This document shows positions 1-10,007 of a stretch of DNA of 64,000 bases, one piece after another (the first letter of the stretch is position 1; each line of letters starts with the position of its first letter). The stretch is from DATFVA01 sp963815785 (lineage in GTDB: Bacteria; Bacteroidota; Ignavibacteria; Ignavibacteriales; Ignavibacteriaceae). A program made the position numbers and the translations under genes. Below the pieces are notes generated by a model. The model made no database searches and was not told the origin of the DNA. It saw only the letters and a list, made by a program, of their open reading frames with translations. The DNA lies in contig CAWFHZ010000007.1 of the NCBI GenBank assembly GCA_963815785.1, positions 930,001 through 994,000 of the forward strand, written 5' to 3'.

Positions 1-2
1 AA

Positions 3-515
3 AGTGCCGAGAACGGAGTAACCATTGCCCAATCCGGTTATTTCCCAAGATTATCCGGAAGTTTAAGTTATCAGTTGAGAGCAAATCAAATAGAAAATTT
101 ATCTGACTCAAAAACACTTTCTGTAAGTGCAACACTAAGCATTCCTATTTTCTCCGGGTTTTCAGTTGATAACCGGGTTCAGATTGCTGAGGTAAATGCT
201 GAAAATAAAAATATAGAATTAACTGAACTTGAACGGGATATCAAAAGAAATATTCAGAAGACCTATCTTGATCTTCAGGCGGCTGAAAAAAGTCTTAGCG
301 TTAACGAAAAAAATGTTAAAGCAGCTGAAGAAAACAGAAGAATTGAATCAGAAAAATATTCGCTTGGATCCGGAACTTTATTAAACGTTTTAATTGCAAA
401 TTCGGATTATACAACAGCAAGAACAAATTATATAAACGCCAAATTTGCGTACGTAGTTTTAAGCGAACAACTCAAGTATTACCTCGGTGTACTTGATTTT
501 AAACAGTATGAATAA
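3..515 (+). CDS. TolC-family outer membrane efflux protein (5' end missing)
   Basis: This is the C-terminal part of a TolC-like outer membrane channel. The open frame runs from the left edge with no start in the window; the TTG at 75 is only an internal codon, because the reading frame before it is open and also TolC-like (an AQSGYFP stretch). Visible features are a beta-strand segment (LSVSATLSIPIFSGF) followed by long heptad-rich helices and the typical end 'YVVLSEQLKYYLG'. The channel would form the outer membrane exit for the MacA/MacB-like proteins encoded directly downstream (61-base gap). Only about 170 residues are present, so specificity cannot be judged. Confidence 0.85.
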   Translation, partial: SAENGVTIAQSGYFPRLSGSLSYQLRANQIENLSDSKTLSVSATLSIPIFSGFSVDNRVQIAEVNAENKNIELTELERDIKRNIQKTYLDLQAAEKSLSVNEKNVKAAEENRRIESEKYSLGSGTLLNVLIANSDYTTARTNYINAKFAYVVLSEQLKYYLGVLDFKQYE

Positions 516-576
516 TCAGGTTTCTTTAATCGGAAATAATTTTGAAATTTTAATTTATTATTAGGAGTAATTTCTA

Positions 577-1866
577 ATGGCAAACGGGAAACAAAAAAAA
601 TCAAAAAAGAAGCTATACATCTTTGGCGGCATTGGTATATTGCTGCTTGCTTTAATCCTTATAGCCTTATTAGGCGGCAATAAAGAGGAAATAATAGCTG
701 TGCAGACTGAAAAGGTTATTAAAAGAGATATTACCCAAACTGTATCTGCCACCGGAAAAATTAATCCTGAATTCCAGGTTGTTATAACCCCGGAAGTTAC
801 AGGTGAAATTGTTTCACTTCCTGTAAAGGAAGGGAATAAAGTCAGGAAAGGTGATCTTTTAATTAAGATTAAAGCTGATTCCTATTTAGCTGCGCAAGAC
901 AGGGCAAATGCAAATCTGCAGGGAGCGAAAGCCACATTAGCCATGAGAAAAGCTGAACTGGATAAATTAACAGGAGATTATAACAGGGTAAAAGAATTAC
1001 ATGCAAAAGGATTATCGAGTGATTCTGAACTTGAAGCTTCAAAAAGTTCGTACTTATCTTCCCAGGCTTCTTATGAAGCAGCCCAGGCTAATGTAAGTCA
1101 GATGGAAGCAGCTTTGAAAGAAGCGGTTGAACAATTGAACAAGACTACTATCTATTCTCCAATGGATGGTACAATTACAAAATTAAATGTGGAACAGGGA
1201 GAAAGGGTTCTTGGAAGCGGATTTAGCCAGGGTACAGATATGATGACAGTTTCAGATTTAAATAATATTGAAGCAAGTGTTGATGTTGATGAGAATGATG
1301 TAGTACTTGTTGCAATCGGTGATACTGCCTTAATTAAGGTTGATGCTTTTGGTGACAGGGTTTTTAAAGGAAGAGTTACAGAAATAGGTAACAGTGCTAT
1401 TTCACAAGGCTTGGGAACACAGGAGCAGGTTGTAAATTTTGATGTAAAAATAAAACTGTTTAATCCCGATGATCAGTTGCGCCCCGGTATGTCTTGTAAT
1501 GCCGATGTACAGACCGAAACAAAACACAATGTAATCGCAGTTCCAATTCAAAGCGTTACAGCGCGCAATCAGTCTGAAATGCCCAAAGAGGATGAAAATG
1601 TTGTTGAAGTGAAACAAGAAAAGAAAAATGGGTTCGGAGAGAAAAAATTACAGGAAATAGTTTTTGTTGTAAAAAATAATAAAGCAAAAATTATAAATGT
1701 TGAAACTGGAATAAGCGATGACAACTACATTGAAATTAAAAAAGGACTTGATGCGGATGAGCAGGTTGTAAGCGGAAGTTATAAAGCAATTTCAAGAGAA
1801 TTGACTGACGGTGCAAATGTAAGAATAGAGGATAAGAACAAGACTTTCGGCTCAACTAACAAATAA
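577..1866 (+). CDS. RND/HlyD-family periplasmic adaptor (MacA-like)
   Basis: This is the membrane fusion protein of a tripartite exporter, linking an inner-membrane ABC transporter to TolC. A short basic cytoplasmic end is followed by one membrane segment at about residues 13-34. Next come a lipoyl-like half motif (VKEGNKVRKGDLLIKI), a coiled-coil hairpin at about 105-190, the second lipoyl half (YSPMDGTITKLNVEQGERV) and beta-barrel domains with the usual 'LRPGMSCNADV' motif. A lysine- and glutamate-rich insert at about 335-360 interrupts the membrane-proximal domain. Length (429 aa) is normal. An AGGAG-type ribosome site precedes the ATG. The neighbours (TolC upstream, MacB-type ATPase 14 bases downstream) support an export operon; the substrate is unknown. 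Confidence 0.9.
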   Translation: MANGKQKKSKKKLYIFGGIGILLLALILIALLGGNKEEIIAVQTEKVIKRDITQTVSATGKINPEFQVVITPEVTGEIVSLPVKEGNKVRKGDLLIKIKADSYLAAQDRANANLQGAKATLAMRKAELDKLTGDYNRVKELHAKGLSSDSELEASKSSYLSSQASYEAAQANVSQMEAALKEAVEQLNKTTIYSPMDGTITKLNVEQGERVLGSGFSQGTDMMTVSDLNNIEASVDVDENDVVLVAIGDTALIKVDAFGDRVFKGRVTEIGNSAISQGLGTQEQVVNFDVKIKLFNPDDQLRPGMSCNADVQTETKHNVIAVPIQSVTARNQSEMPKEDENVVEVKQEKKNGFGEKKLQEIVFVVKNNKAKIINVETGISDDNYIEIKKGLDADEQVVSGSYKAISRELTDGANVRIEDKNKTFGSTNK

Positions 1867-1880
1867 AACGGATTTGAAGA

Positions 1881-2603
1881 ATGAATATTATTAACATTGA
1901 ACACATTGCAAAAATTTACCAGGTCGGAAGTGAAGAAGTTCATGCTTTAAGAGATGTTTCAATTAAGATTGATAAACATGAGTACGTAGCAATCATGGGT
2001 CCTTCAGGTTCCGGAAAATCTACTTTAATGAATATGCTCGGTTGTCTCGATACACCAACATCCGGAATTTATGATTTCAAAGGAAATAGTGTAAGTGAAA
2101 TGACTGATAACCAGCTTGCGCAAATTCGAAACAAGGAGATAGGGTTTGTGTTTCAGACTTTTAATCTTCTTTCAAGATCAGATGCAATACATAATGTTGA
2201 ACTTCCTCTCATTTACGCAGGTGTTTCTTATGCAGAGAGACGTGAACGTGCGGAAAATGCTTTAATTGATGTTGGATTAAAAGATAGGATGCATCACAAA
2301 CCGAATGAACTTTCCGGCGGACAAAGGCAAAGAGTTGCTGTGGCAAGAGCTTTGGTTACAAACCCGTCAATAATTCTCGCAGATGAACCCACTGGTAATC
2401 TTGATTCAAAAACCGGTGAAGAAATAATGCTTCTTTTTAACGAGATATATGAAAAAGGAAATACGATTATACTTGTAACTCACGAAGAATATATTGCTGA
2501 ACATGCAGCAAGAATTATTAGACTTAAAGATGGTTTAATAGAACAGGATCAACAGGTTACTAACAGGTATATACCTAAACCTAAAGTTGCTGCCGGGCTT
2601 TAA
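1881..2603 (+). CDS. ABC transporter ATP-binding protein (MacB/LolD type)
   Basis: This is the cytoplasmic ATPase that powers the adjacent FtsX-type permeases. All catalytic motifs are intact: Walker A GPSGSGKST (residues 40-48), Q-loop FQTFNLL (about 91-97), signature LSGGQ (144-148), Walker B IILADE (164-169) and the H-loop VTHE. The 240-residue length and the 'ADEPTGNLDS' block are typical of the MacB/LolD/FtsE branch, which acts by mechanotransmission rather than by classical transport through the membrane. In MacB proper the ATPase and permease are fused; here they are separate, and one ATPase is followed by three permease genes. Confidence 0.93.
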   Translation: MNIINIEHIAKIYQVGSEEVHALRDVSIKIDKHEYVAIMGPSGSGKSTLMNMLGCLDTPTSGIYDFKGNSVSEMTDNQLAQIRNKEIGFVFQTFNLLSRSDAIHNVELPLIYAGVSYAERRERAENALIDVGLKDRMHHKPNELSGGQRQRVAVARALVTNPSIILADEPTGNLDSKTGEEIMLLFNEIYEKGNTIILVTHEEYIAEHAARIIRLKDGLIEQDQQVTNRYIPKPKVAAGL

Positions 2604-2629
2604 AAACTAAAAAGTTATACAGGATTATT

Positions 2630-3865
2630 ATGAATACATTTATGTTTGAACTGAAAGAAAGTATGTTGATTGCTTTGAGAGCGATACGTGCTAACAAAGT
2701 AAGATCAATACTTACAATGCTTGGGATCATTATCGGCGTAACTTCGGTTGTTGTTATGACTACCGCAATAAAAGGAATTAACAACTCTTTCCAGAACGGA
2801 ATCAGTGCCCTTGGTTCCGATGTTCTATACATAGATAAATGGGCATGGTTTTCAAATGAAGACTGGTGGAAGATGCGTAACAGGAAAAATCTGACAATGG
2901 AAGATTATGATGAATTTAGAAATATGGCTAAGCTTCCCCTTGCTACGGCACCGGTTACAAATACACGTCAGACTGTTAAATATGAAGATCGGAGAACGGA
3001 TGCAGTAAATATAAATGGTTCAACTTCAGATTATGTTAAAACCACGAACTTTACTTTTGCAGAAGGAAGGTTTTACAGCGATGTTGAAAGTAAAAGTTCA
3101 AGGCAGGTTGCGGTACTTGGCAGTGAATTGGCAAAGAATCTTTTTCCACGGGAAGATGCCTTAGACAAATCTATAAAAATTGGCGGTGTGAGTTACAGGG
3201 TTGTCGGTATCCTTACCGAACAGGGTAGTTTTATGCTTGGAAGTTTTAATCCGGATAACCAGGTTTTTGTACCGATCGGTACAATATTTAAAAATTTTAC
3301 AAATCAGACTCATGGTTCCATAACTATAAATGTCCGTGCTGCGAGCCCTTTAATGGTTGAAGATACAAAAGCTGAAGCGGAAGGAATAATGAGAAAAATC
3401 CGTGGACTTACTTACGATGAAGAGAATGATTTTTCGATTAACCAGCAGGAAGGTTTGATGGACAACTATAACAGCATAGTGGGTGTTATACAGATTGCAG
3501 GATTATTTATTACAGGATTATCTCTTTTTGTCGGAGCAGTCGGAATCATGAATATCATGTTTGTGTCGGTTAAAGAAAGAACAAAGGAAATTGGATTGCG
3601 TAAGGCAATAGGAGCCAAACGAAGAACAATTTTGGGTCAGTTCCTGTTGGAATCATCGACAATCTGCATAATGGGAGGGCTGATAGGTTTGCTATTTGCA
3701 ATTCTGATAAGCATGATGGTTAACCAGTTTATTCCTACTTCAGTTCAATATGATGCGGTTATAATTGCTATTGTTATTTCGTTATTAACAGGAATTGTTG
3801 CGGGATTGGCACCGGCATATTCTGCTGCAAAAATGGATCCTGTGGAAGCATTGAGGTATGAATAA
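2630..3865 (+). CDS. MacB-like ABC transporter permease 1
   Basis: This is an FtsX-family permease with a large periplasmic domain. The N-terminal segment (MLIALRAIRANKVRSILTMLG) leads into the first membrane helix, about 230 periplasmic residues follow (MacB_PCD type), and three membrane helices lie at about 285-400. The conserved C-terminal 'GIRNIMFVSVKERTKEIGLRKAIG'-like stretch is present in the form MNIMFVSVKERTKEIGLRK, as is the end 'DPVEALRYE'. It is more divergent than the two permeases downstream, suggesting it is the partner with a distinct role. The stop codon overlaps the next ATG (TAATG), implying translational coupling. Confidence 0.9.
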   Translation: MNTFMFELKESMLIALRAIRANKVRSILTMLGIIIGVTSVVVMTTAIKGINNSFQNGISALGSDVLYIDKWAWFSNEDWWKMRNRKNLTMEDYDEFRNMAKLPLATAPVTNTRQTVKYEDRRTDAVNINGSTSDYVKTTNFTFAEGRFYSDVESKSSRQVAVLGSELAKNLFPREDALDKSIKIGGVSYRVVGILTEQGSFMLGSFNPDNQVFVPIGTIFKNFTNQTHGSITINVRAASPLMVEDTKAEAEGIMRKIRGLTYDEENDFSINQQEGLMDNYNSIVGVIQIAGLFITGLSLFVGAVGIMNIMFVSVKERTKEIGLRKAIGAKRRTILGQFLLESSTICIMGGLIGLLFAILISMMVNQFIPTSVQYDAVIIAIVISLLTGIVAGLAPAYSAAKMDPVEALRYE

Positions 3866-5097
3866 TGAAACTCGGACAAGTATTTAGAATTTCGATTCAG
3901 TCATTAAAAAGCAATAAACTCAGAACGATGCTAACCGTACTTGGTGTTGTTGTGGGGATATTCTCAATCATTGTAATCATGACAATTATTACTATGCTGC
4001 AGAAAAGTATTGAGAGCGGTTTTTCACAATTGAATAAAAATACTTTTCAAATCCAGAAATATCCTTCAATGATGGGCGGCGGACCCGGATGGAGAGATAA
4101 GTTTAGAAATCGTCCGGATATCACGCTTGAAGAAGCTTACCGGCTGCAGGGAATGCTTACACAAGCTATGTATGTAGGTGCGGAACAATGGCAGTTTGGA
4201 AAACAAATTACTTTCGGAAATAAAGAAACTAATCCTAACATAAGTATTTCCGGCATTACAACCGGGGCTATGAAAACTAACAACTGGAATGTAGAAAGAG
4301 GAAGGGATTTGAGAGAGTCCGATATTCAATATTCAAATGATGTATGTATACTGGGACAGGAAGTTGTGAATAAACTTTTTGTTAATATTGATCCACTCGG
4401 GCAGGTGGTGCGGGTAGACGGAAAACCTATGCAGGTTATCGGTATTCTGGAAAAACAACCTTCTATGTTCGGTCAGTCAAGAGATTCTTATATAGTAATG
4501 CCTATTACAACTTTTCAGCAAAAATACGGTAAACGAAACAATAGCATAAATATAACAGTTATGGCTTACAGTAAAGAAGACTATAATAATGTTATTGATG
4601 CTGCTACCGGGTATATGAGAACGATCCGGAAAGTTGCACCTGGTGAAGATGATAATTTTTACATTTTCAGTAATGAATCTCTTATTACCCAGGTTAACGA
4701 TATTACATCAGGAGTAAGGATAGGTGCCCTGGTTGTTTCAATCATCGCCTTACTTGCGGCGGGGGTTGGAATTATGAACATAATGCTCGTCTCAGTTACT
4801 GAAAGAACCCGCGAAATAGGAATAAGAAAAGCAATCGGTGCACGACGAAGCAATATACTCGTTCAATTTTTGCTTGAAGCAGTTACATTATGTATTATCG
4901 GCGGATTTATAGGAATCTTACTTGGGGTTGGAATTGGAAATATTGCCGGAAGTTTTTTAAATGCACAAGCCGCAATCCCTTTTGATTGGGTATTTATTGG
5001 GCTATCTTTGTGCATATTTGTCGGAGTTGTATTTGGAACTTATCCTGCTTATAAAGCAGCCAATCTTGATCCCATCGAAGCTTTACGCTACGAATAA
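3865..5097 (+). CDS. MacB-like ABC transporter permease 2
   Basis: This is a second FtsX-family permease of 410 residues, with the same layout as permease 1: helix 1 at about 20-45, a periplasmic domain, and three C-terminal helices starting at about residue 285. It carries the motif VSVTERTREIGIRKAIGA and ends in 'NLDPIEALRYE'. It is clearly alike along its entire length to the next gene (5125-6357, also 410 residues), so the two arose by tandem duplication. The gene is coupled to permease 1 by a TAATG overlap. It probably dimerises with a neighbour permease to bind the single ATPase. Confidence 0.9.
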   Translation: MKLGQVFRISIQSLKSNKLRTMLTVLGVVVGIFSIIVIMTIITMLQKSIESGFSQLNKNTFQIQKYPSMMGGGPGWRDKFRNRPDITLEEAYRLQGMLTQAMYVGAEQWQFGKQITFGNKETNPNISISGITTGAMKTNNWNVERGRDLRESDIQYSNDVCILGQEVVNKLFVNIDPLGQVVRVDGKPMQVIGILEKQPSMFGQSRDSYIVMPITTFQQKYGKRNNSINITVMAYSKEDYNNVIDAATGYMRTIRKVAPGEDDNFYIFSNESLITQVNDITSGVRIGALVVSIIALLAAGVGIMNIMLVSVTERTREIGIRKAIGARRSNILVQFLLEAVTLCIIGGFIGILLGVGIGNIAGSFLNAQAAIPFDWVFIGLSLCIFVGVVFGTYPAYKAANLDPIEALRYE

Positions 5098-5124
5098 GGG
5101 AAAAATAATTTTCGGGGAATATTA

Positions 5125-6357
5125 ATGCGATTATCTCAGGTTCTTGCACTTTCATTGGATTCTCTTAAAACCAACCGTTTAAGAACAATGCTTACAATTG
5201 TTGGTGTTGTTGTCGGGATTTTTTCCATTATAGTGATTATGACAGTAATTACCATGCTTCAGAATACAATTGAAAGCGGGGTTTCATTCTTAAATAAAAA
5301 TACTTTTCAGATTCAAAAATTTCCCGCTATTCATACAGGTGGTCCGGGTTCATGGGCAAAATACCGGAACAGAAAAGATATTACTCTTGATGATTTCTAC
5401 CGTTTTGAGAAAATGATGACCAGGGCAAAGTACCTTGGAGCACAACAGGATATGCATGGAAAAATAGTGAAATTCGGAAGTAAAGAAACCAATCCTAACA
5501 TTTCAGTTATCGGAGTTACTACCGGCTCATTTAAAACGAATTCTGTAACAATAGATAAAGGCAGAGAGATAAATGAATCGGATATAAATCATTCAACTGA
5601 TGTATGTGTACTTGGAAATGATGTCACTCAAAAACTTTTTCCAAATATCGATCCTATCGGGGTTACAGTGCGGGTGGATGGATTTCCTCTAAAAGTAATC
5701 GGAACTCTTGAGAAACAACCTGAATTTTTTGGCCAGTCTATGGATAATTATATTGTAATGCCAATTACAACTTTTCAGACATTCTATGGAAGAAGATCCC
5801 GCAGCGTTGATATAACAGTGATGTCCTACTCAAAAATAGATTACAATGCTACAATTGATGCTGCAATCGGTTATATGAGATTGATCAGGAAAGTACCTGC
5901 TGGCGACGATAATGATTTCGATATTTTCAGTAATGAGTCACTAGTCGGACAGATAAATGATATTACAGGGGGAGTAAAAATTGGTGCTGTAGTAGTTTCA
6001 ATAATTGCACTGCTGGCCGCCGGAGTTGGTATAATGAACATTATGCTGGTTTCAGTTACGGAAAGAACAAGAGAAATTGGAATCAGGAAAGCTGTCGGCG
6101 CTAAGAGAATTAATATTCTGGCCCAGTTTCTTTTCGAAGCAATTGCCTTATGTATTATCGGTGGTTTAATAGGGATAGCACTCGGTATCGGGGTAGGAAA
6201 CTTTGTCGGAAGTTTTCTAAATGCAGAATCTGCAATACCAATAGATTGGGTATTAATTGGTCTTTCGTTATGTGTATTCGTTGGGGTATTGTTCGGGACG
6301 TACCCTGCTTATAAAGCGGCTAACCTCGACCCGATCGAAGCATTACGATACGAATAA
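5125..6357 (+). CDS. MacB-like ABC transporter permease 3 (paralogue of permease 2)
   Basis: This third permease of the export operon is a tandem paralogue of 3865-5097, with identical length and the same conserved blocks (FSIIVIMTVITMLQ, GQSMDNYIVMPITTFQ, VSVTERTREIGIRKAVGAKR, NLDPIEALRYE). The divergent parts are mainly in the periplasmic domain (about residues 65-120), where substrate or adaptor contacts are expected. It is separated from permease 2 by 27 bases. No further operon gene follows; the next gene starts 110 bases later with an unrelated product. Confidence 0.9.
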   Translation: MRLSQVLALSLDSLKTNRLRTMLTIVGVVVGIFSIIVIMTVITMLQNTIESGVSFLNKNTFQIQKFPAIHTGGPGSWAKYRNRKDITLDDFYRFEKMMTRAKYLGAQQDMHGKIVKFGSKETNPNISVIGVTTGSFKTNSVTIDKGREINESDINHSTDVCVLGNDVTQKLFPNIDPIGVTVRVDGFPLKVIGTLEKQPEFFGQSMDNYIVMPITTFQTFYGRRSRSVDITVMSYSKIDYNATIDAAIGYMRLIRKVPAGDDNDFDIFSNESLVGQINDITGGVKIGAVVVSIIALLAAGVGIMNIMLVSVTERTREIGIRKAVGAKRINILAQFLFEAIALCIIGGLIGIALGIGVGNFVGSFLNAESAIPIDWVLIGLSLCVFVGVLFGTYPAYKAANLDPIEALRYE

Positions 6358-6467
6358 GATTTTCATTTCTCTTCACAATTCATTTTTATCTTACGTATCC
6401 TTTTAATTAAGGAAATAATCTGTTTGAAAATTATAAGGGATAAGAGAATGCTATAAACAATATAGAC

Positions 6468-9400
6468 TTGATAAAAGAAGTCCGTAAATTTAGATTGTTA
6501 TTTCACAAATCTTATCATCATTTGAGATTAAAGTTTTTATTTATTTTACCAGGTATTATTCTCTTTTTAACAATCTCATTAAGGGCTCAGGACCAGTACC
6601 TTGTAAAAACCGTTACAGACACAATTCCAGTAAATTTAGATAATCACTACAATCTATCCAGGGTGTCTATTATTCCTTTCTCAGAAACTATAATGCTGAG
6701 AGGTAACAGACTTAGCCGGAAAGATTACAGTATCTCATATGCCACTGCGTCTTTCGTTCTTTCAGATTCACTTGCATACTCAATTTTTGATACGCTATAT
6801 GTCTCTTACAGGTCATACCGTCTTTCACTTCAGAAAGAATATAAAAAACGCAGCCTTGTAATCAGGGTGAATGAAGAAAATAACGATACAATTCAGGTGG
6901 TAAAGAATGAAGGAGGAGGGTTTACTTCAGAGGAAATATTCGGAAGCGGAATGGAAAAAAGCGGAACTCTGGTAAGAGGATTTACAGTTGGAACTACTAA
7001 AGATTTTACTCTTAACAGCGGTCTCAGACTGCAGCTCTCGGGTAAACTTTCAGATGATATTGAAGTTGTCGCGGCACTCACTGATGAAAATACACCCATT
7101 CAGCCGGAGGGAAATACGGAAAGACTTGAAGAGCTTGATAAAGTTTTTATCCAGATAAAACATCCTAATGCAGTTGGCACTTTTGGTGATTATCAGCTTC
7201 AGAAAAAGCAGGGAGAGTTTGGAGTAGTTGACAGAAAACTACAGGGACTAATGGGAGAATTTCAATATAAGGATCAGTCCGCATATGTTTCCCTTGCCAG
7301 TTCACGTGGTAAATTTAATACAAATAACCTGACAGGCATCGATGGAGTACAGGGACCTTACAGACTTTCCGGAATAAATAATGAGAATGATATAGTTATT
7401 ATTGCCGGAACTGAAAAAGTCTACCTGGATGGTATTCCGATGAAAAGAGGTGAAGCCAATGATTACACAATTGAATATTCAAATGCACAGATAACCTTTA
7501 CACCTAAAAAATTAATAACTTCTGCCAGCAGAATCTCAGTTGATTTTGAATACACTGACAGACGTTTTACAAGGAATTTTTTTGGTACTGGTGTAAAATC
7601 TGAATTATTGGATAATAAGCTTGGTATACAGTTTCAATATTTGCGGGAGGGCGACGACCCGAATGCCCCTATTGATATCACTCTTTCTGATTCAGATAAG
7701 GCCGTACTCCAAAATGCTGGCGATGACAGGAATAAAGCAACAAAATCGGGAATTAGTCTTGCCCAGCCCGATTCTCTAGGGAATGTTAAAGGTACTTATT
7801 CAAAGGTTGACACTCTTATAAATGGTGTCCCGGTAACATACTATGTTTATAAACCTGGTGATTCAACTGCTATATACAATGCATCTTTTAGCTATGTCGG
7901 GGAAGGATTAGGAGACTATATAAAAATAAGTCTTGGCAATTATCAGTATGCAGGTAAAGGGCAGGGGGGATATCTTCCGATTATTTTTCTGCCTATACCT
8001 GAGTTGAAACAGGTAGGAAATTTAGTGGTAGATGTAAATCCGCTTAAAGATTTTTACATCAGCCTTGAATATGCCGGAAGTTTGTGGGATAAGAATCGCC
8101 TTTCAACTTTGGATGACAGGGATAACTATGGATATGCAAGAAATATTTACTTAAGAATGGATCCGAAAAAAATTGATCTCGGAAATGTTGACCTTGGGAA
8201 AATCGGATTTTCGGTTAAGGACAGATTTGTGCAGAGCAAATTTACTTCAGCGGACAGGATAAATGAGGTTGAGTTTAACCGGGATTATAATGTTTCTCAA
8301 TCACAGACTCCCGTTGATGAAACATTACGTGAATTCAATCTTAACGTGCTTCCTATAAATAATATGCTAATAAATTCTTCAATTGGAATTCTAAAAAGAG
8401 GAGAGGATTTTAAATCCACCAGGTATAACAATGTTTTCGGGTTTACAGATAACACCAACTACGCGTTAAATTATAATTTTGATTATGTCGAAACCCAAAA
8501 CACAAACATTAAAACTAACTGGCTTAGACAGAAGGCAAACGGTTATTATGCGTTCTGGTATTTAAAACCGGGAGTTGAATTTCTTGCCGAAAAGAAAAAA
8601 GATAAGCGTAATTTTTCTGATTCTCTTTTATCCAGCAGTTTAAAGTATTACGAAGTGAACCCTTTTCTTGAAATTGTTAACATTGATGGATTAAAAATAG
8701 GTGGTAAATATTCTCTTAGAGAAGATTATCTTCCGCTGAACGGGGTTATGCTAAATCAGGCAAAAGCTTTAACTCAATATTATGATTTTACCTATAACGG
8801 AATTAAAGAAGTAAACTCAACTTTAAATTTCACTTTCAGGGACAAAAAATTTACTGAGCCTTTTAAGAAAAAAGGTTTTCTTAATAACCAGACAGTGCTG
8901 ATTCGTTCACAATCGAAGTTTAATTTATGGAACCCCGTATTAAACGGAGATCTGTATTACGAAGTTTCTACTGAACGCACAGCCAAACTTGAAAAGGTTT
9001 TTGTGCGTGTACAGCAGGGAACCGGGAATTTTCGTTACCTCGGAGATTTGAATAATAACGGTGTTGCTGATGAAAATGAATTTGAACCCGCGGCTTATGA
9101 TGGCGATTATATCCAGGTTACAGTTCCCACAGATAAGTTGTATCCAGTAATTGATCTTAAAACAAGTACGAGATGGAAAGTTGAATATGGTGATATATTC
9201 GAGAATGGTTCATTAGCTTATAAATTACTCAGACCATTCGCTACTGAAACTTACTGGAGAATTGAAGAGAACAGCAGAGATCAGGACTATAAGAAAATTT
9301 ATTTGCTAAGATTATCTGCATTTCAAAATGATTCCACAACTATTCATGGATCTAATTATATTCAACAGGATATTTTTCTTTTTGAAAATGATCCCGATTT

Positions 9401-9992
9401 ATCCTTTCGTTTCCGTTATGCACAGACAAAAGGTTTGAACCAGTTCAGCGGAGGAACTGAAAGAACCTATAACAGGGAAAGAAGTTTAAGGATTACTTTT
9501 AGAATGGTTAAAGAACTAAGCAATCAAACGGACCTCGTAAATTCACAGGATGCAGTTTTTGCACCGGTATCCTCAAACAGGAAAAGAAATATTGACGGCA
9601 ACAGTGTTGCCTCTGATTTTTCTTACAGACCGGACAGAAATGTTGAAGTGGGGTTTAAAATTAAAGTAGGAAGAAACATAGATTCATATCCTGAAATTCC
9701 CACGGTTATTGATCTTAATTCACAAACAGTAAGATTTAATTTATCTTTTGCGGGAACGGGAAGATTAAGAATCGAAATTGAAAGAGATGAATTAACAGGA
9801 AACACCTCGGAAAATTTTCTTCCGTTCGAATTAACTGCCGGGAATCAATTAGGAAAAAATTATTACTGGAGATTGAATTTTGATTACCGTATAAACACAT
9901 TTCTACAGTCAACAGTTAGTTACGATGGAAGGCTGCAAGGTTCAAGCAGAGCAATTCACACGGCAAGAGCTGAAGTTAGAGCATATTTTTAA
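6468..9992 (+). CDS. Large outer-membrane beta-barrel-like protein, function unknown
   Basis: I do not recognise a specific family. The protein is 1174 residues from a TTG start; a signal-type hydrophobic segment lies at about residues 22-40, ending 'LRAQ|DQY', so it is exported. The N-terminal 140 residues look like small beta domains. The rest is rich in alternating aromatic/polar strands with asparagine turns, and it ends in an aromatic residue ('RAEVRAYF'), as outer-membrane barrels do. Blocks such as TDENTPIQPEGNT (about 205-220) and 'YLDGIPMKRGEANDYTIEY' resemble strand-rich segments seen in very large Bacteroidota surface proteins of the SprA type, but the likeness is from memory and weak. 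The start is uncertain because no ATG lies near; the frame opens close to 6468. Confidence 0.6.
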   Translation: MIKEVRKFRLLFHKSYHHLRLKFLFILPGIILFLTISLRAQDQYLVKTVTDTIPVNLDNHYNLSRVSIIPFSETIMLRGNRLSRKDYSISYATASFVLSDSLAYSIFDTLYVSYRSYRLSLQKEYKKRSLVIRVNEENNDTIQVVKNEGGGFTSEEIFGSGMEKSGTLVRGFTVGTTKDFTLNSGLRLQLSGKLSDDIEVVAALTDENTPIQPEGNTERLEELDKVFIQIKHPNAVGTFGDYQLQKKQGEFGVVDRKLQGLMGEFQYKDQSAYVSLASSRGKFNTNNLTGIDGVQGPYRLSGINNENDIVIIAGTEKVYLDGIPMKRGEANDYTIEYSNAQITFTPKKLITSASRISVDFEYTDRRFTRNFFGTGVKSELLDNKLGIQFQYLREGDDPNAPIDITLSDSDKAVLQNAGDDRNKATKSGISLAQPDSLGNVKGTYSKVDTLINGVPVTYYVYKPGDSTAIYNASFSYVGEGLGDYIKISLGNYQYAGKGQGGYLPIIFLPIPELKQVGNLVVDVNPLKDFYISLEYAGSLWDKNRLSTLDDRDNYGYARNIYLRMDPKKIDLGNVDLGKIGFSVKDRFVQSKFTSADRINEVEFNRDYNVSQSQTPVDETLREFNLNVLPINNMLINSSIGILKRGEDFKSTRYNNVFGFTDNTNYALNYNFDYVETQNTNIKTNWLRQKANGYYAFWYLKPGVEFLAEKKKDKRNFSDSLLSSSLKYYEVNPFLEIVNIDGLKIGGKYSLREDYLPLNGVMLNQAKALTQYYDFTYNGIKEVNSTLNFTFRDKKFTEPFKKKGFLNNQTVLIRSQSKFNLWNPVLNGDLYYEVSTERTAKLEKVFVRVQQGTGNFRYLGDLNNNGVADENEFEPAAYDGDYIQVTVPTDKLYPVIDLKTSTRWKVEYGDIFENGSLAYKLLRPFATETYWRIEENSRDQDYKKIYLLRLSAFQNDSTTIHGSNYIQQDIFLFENDPDLSFRFRYAQTKGLNQFSGGTERTYNRERSLRITFRMVKELSNQTDLVNSQDAVFAPVSSNRKRNIDGNSVASDFSYRPDRNVEVGFKIKVGRNIDSYPEIPTVIDLNSQTVRFNLSFAGTGRLRIEIERDELTGNTSENFLPFELTAGNQLGKNYYWRLNFDYRINTFLQSTVSYDGRLQGSSRAIHTARAEVRAYF

Positions 9993-10007
9993 TTTACAGG
10001 AAAATAT

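Noticed and set aside
75..515. TTG at 75 as the true start of the TolC-like gene
   Set aside because: The frame is open before it and the upstream residues continue the TolC fold, so the gene starts outside the window.
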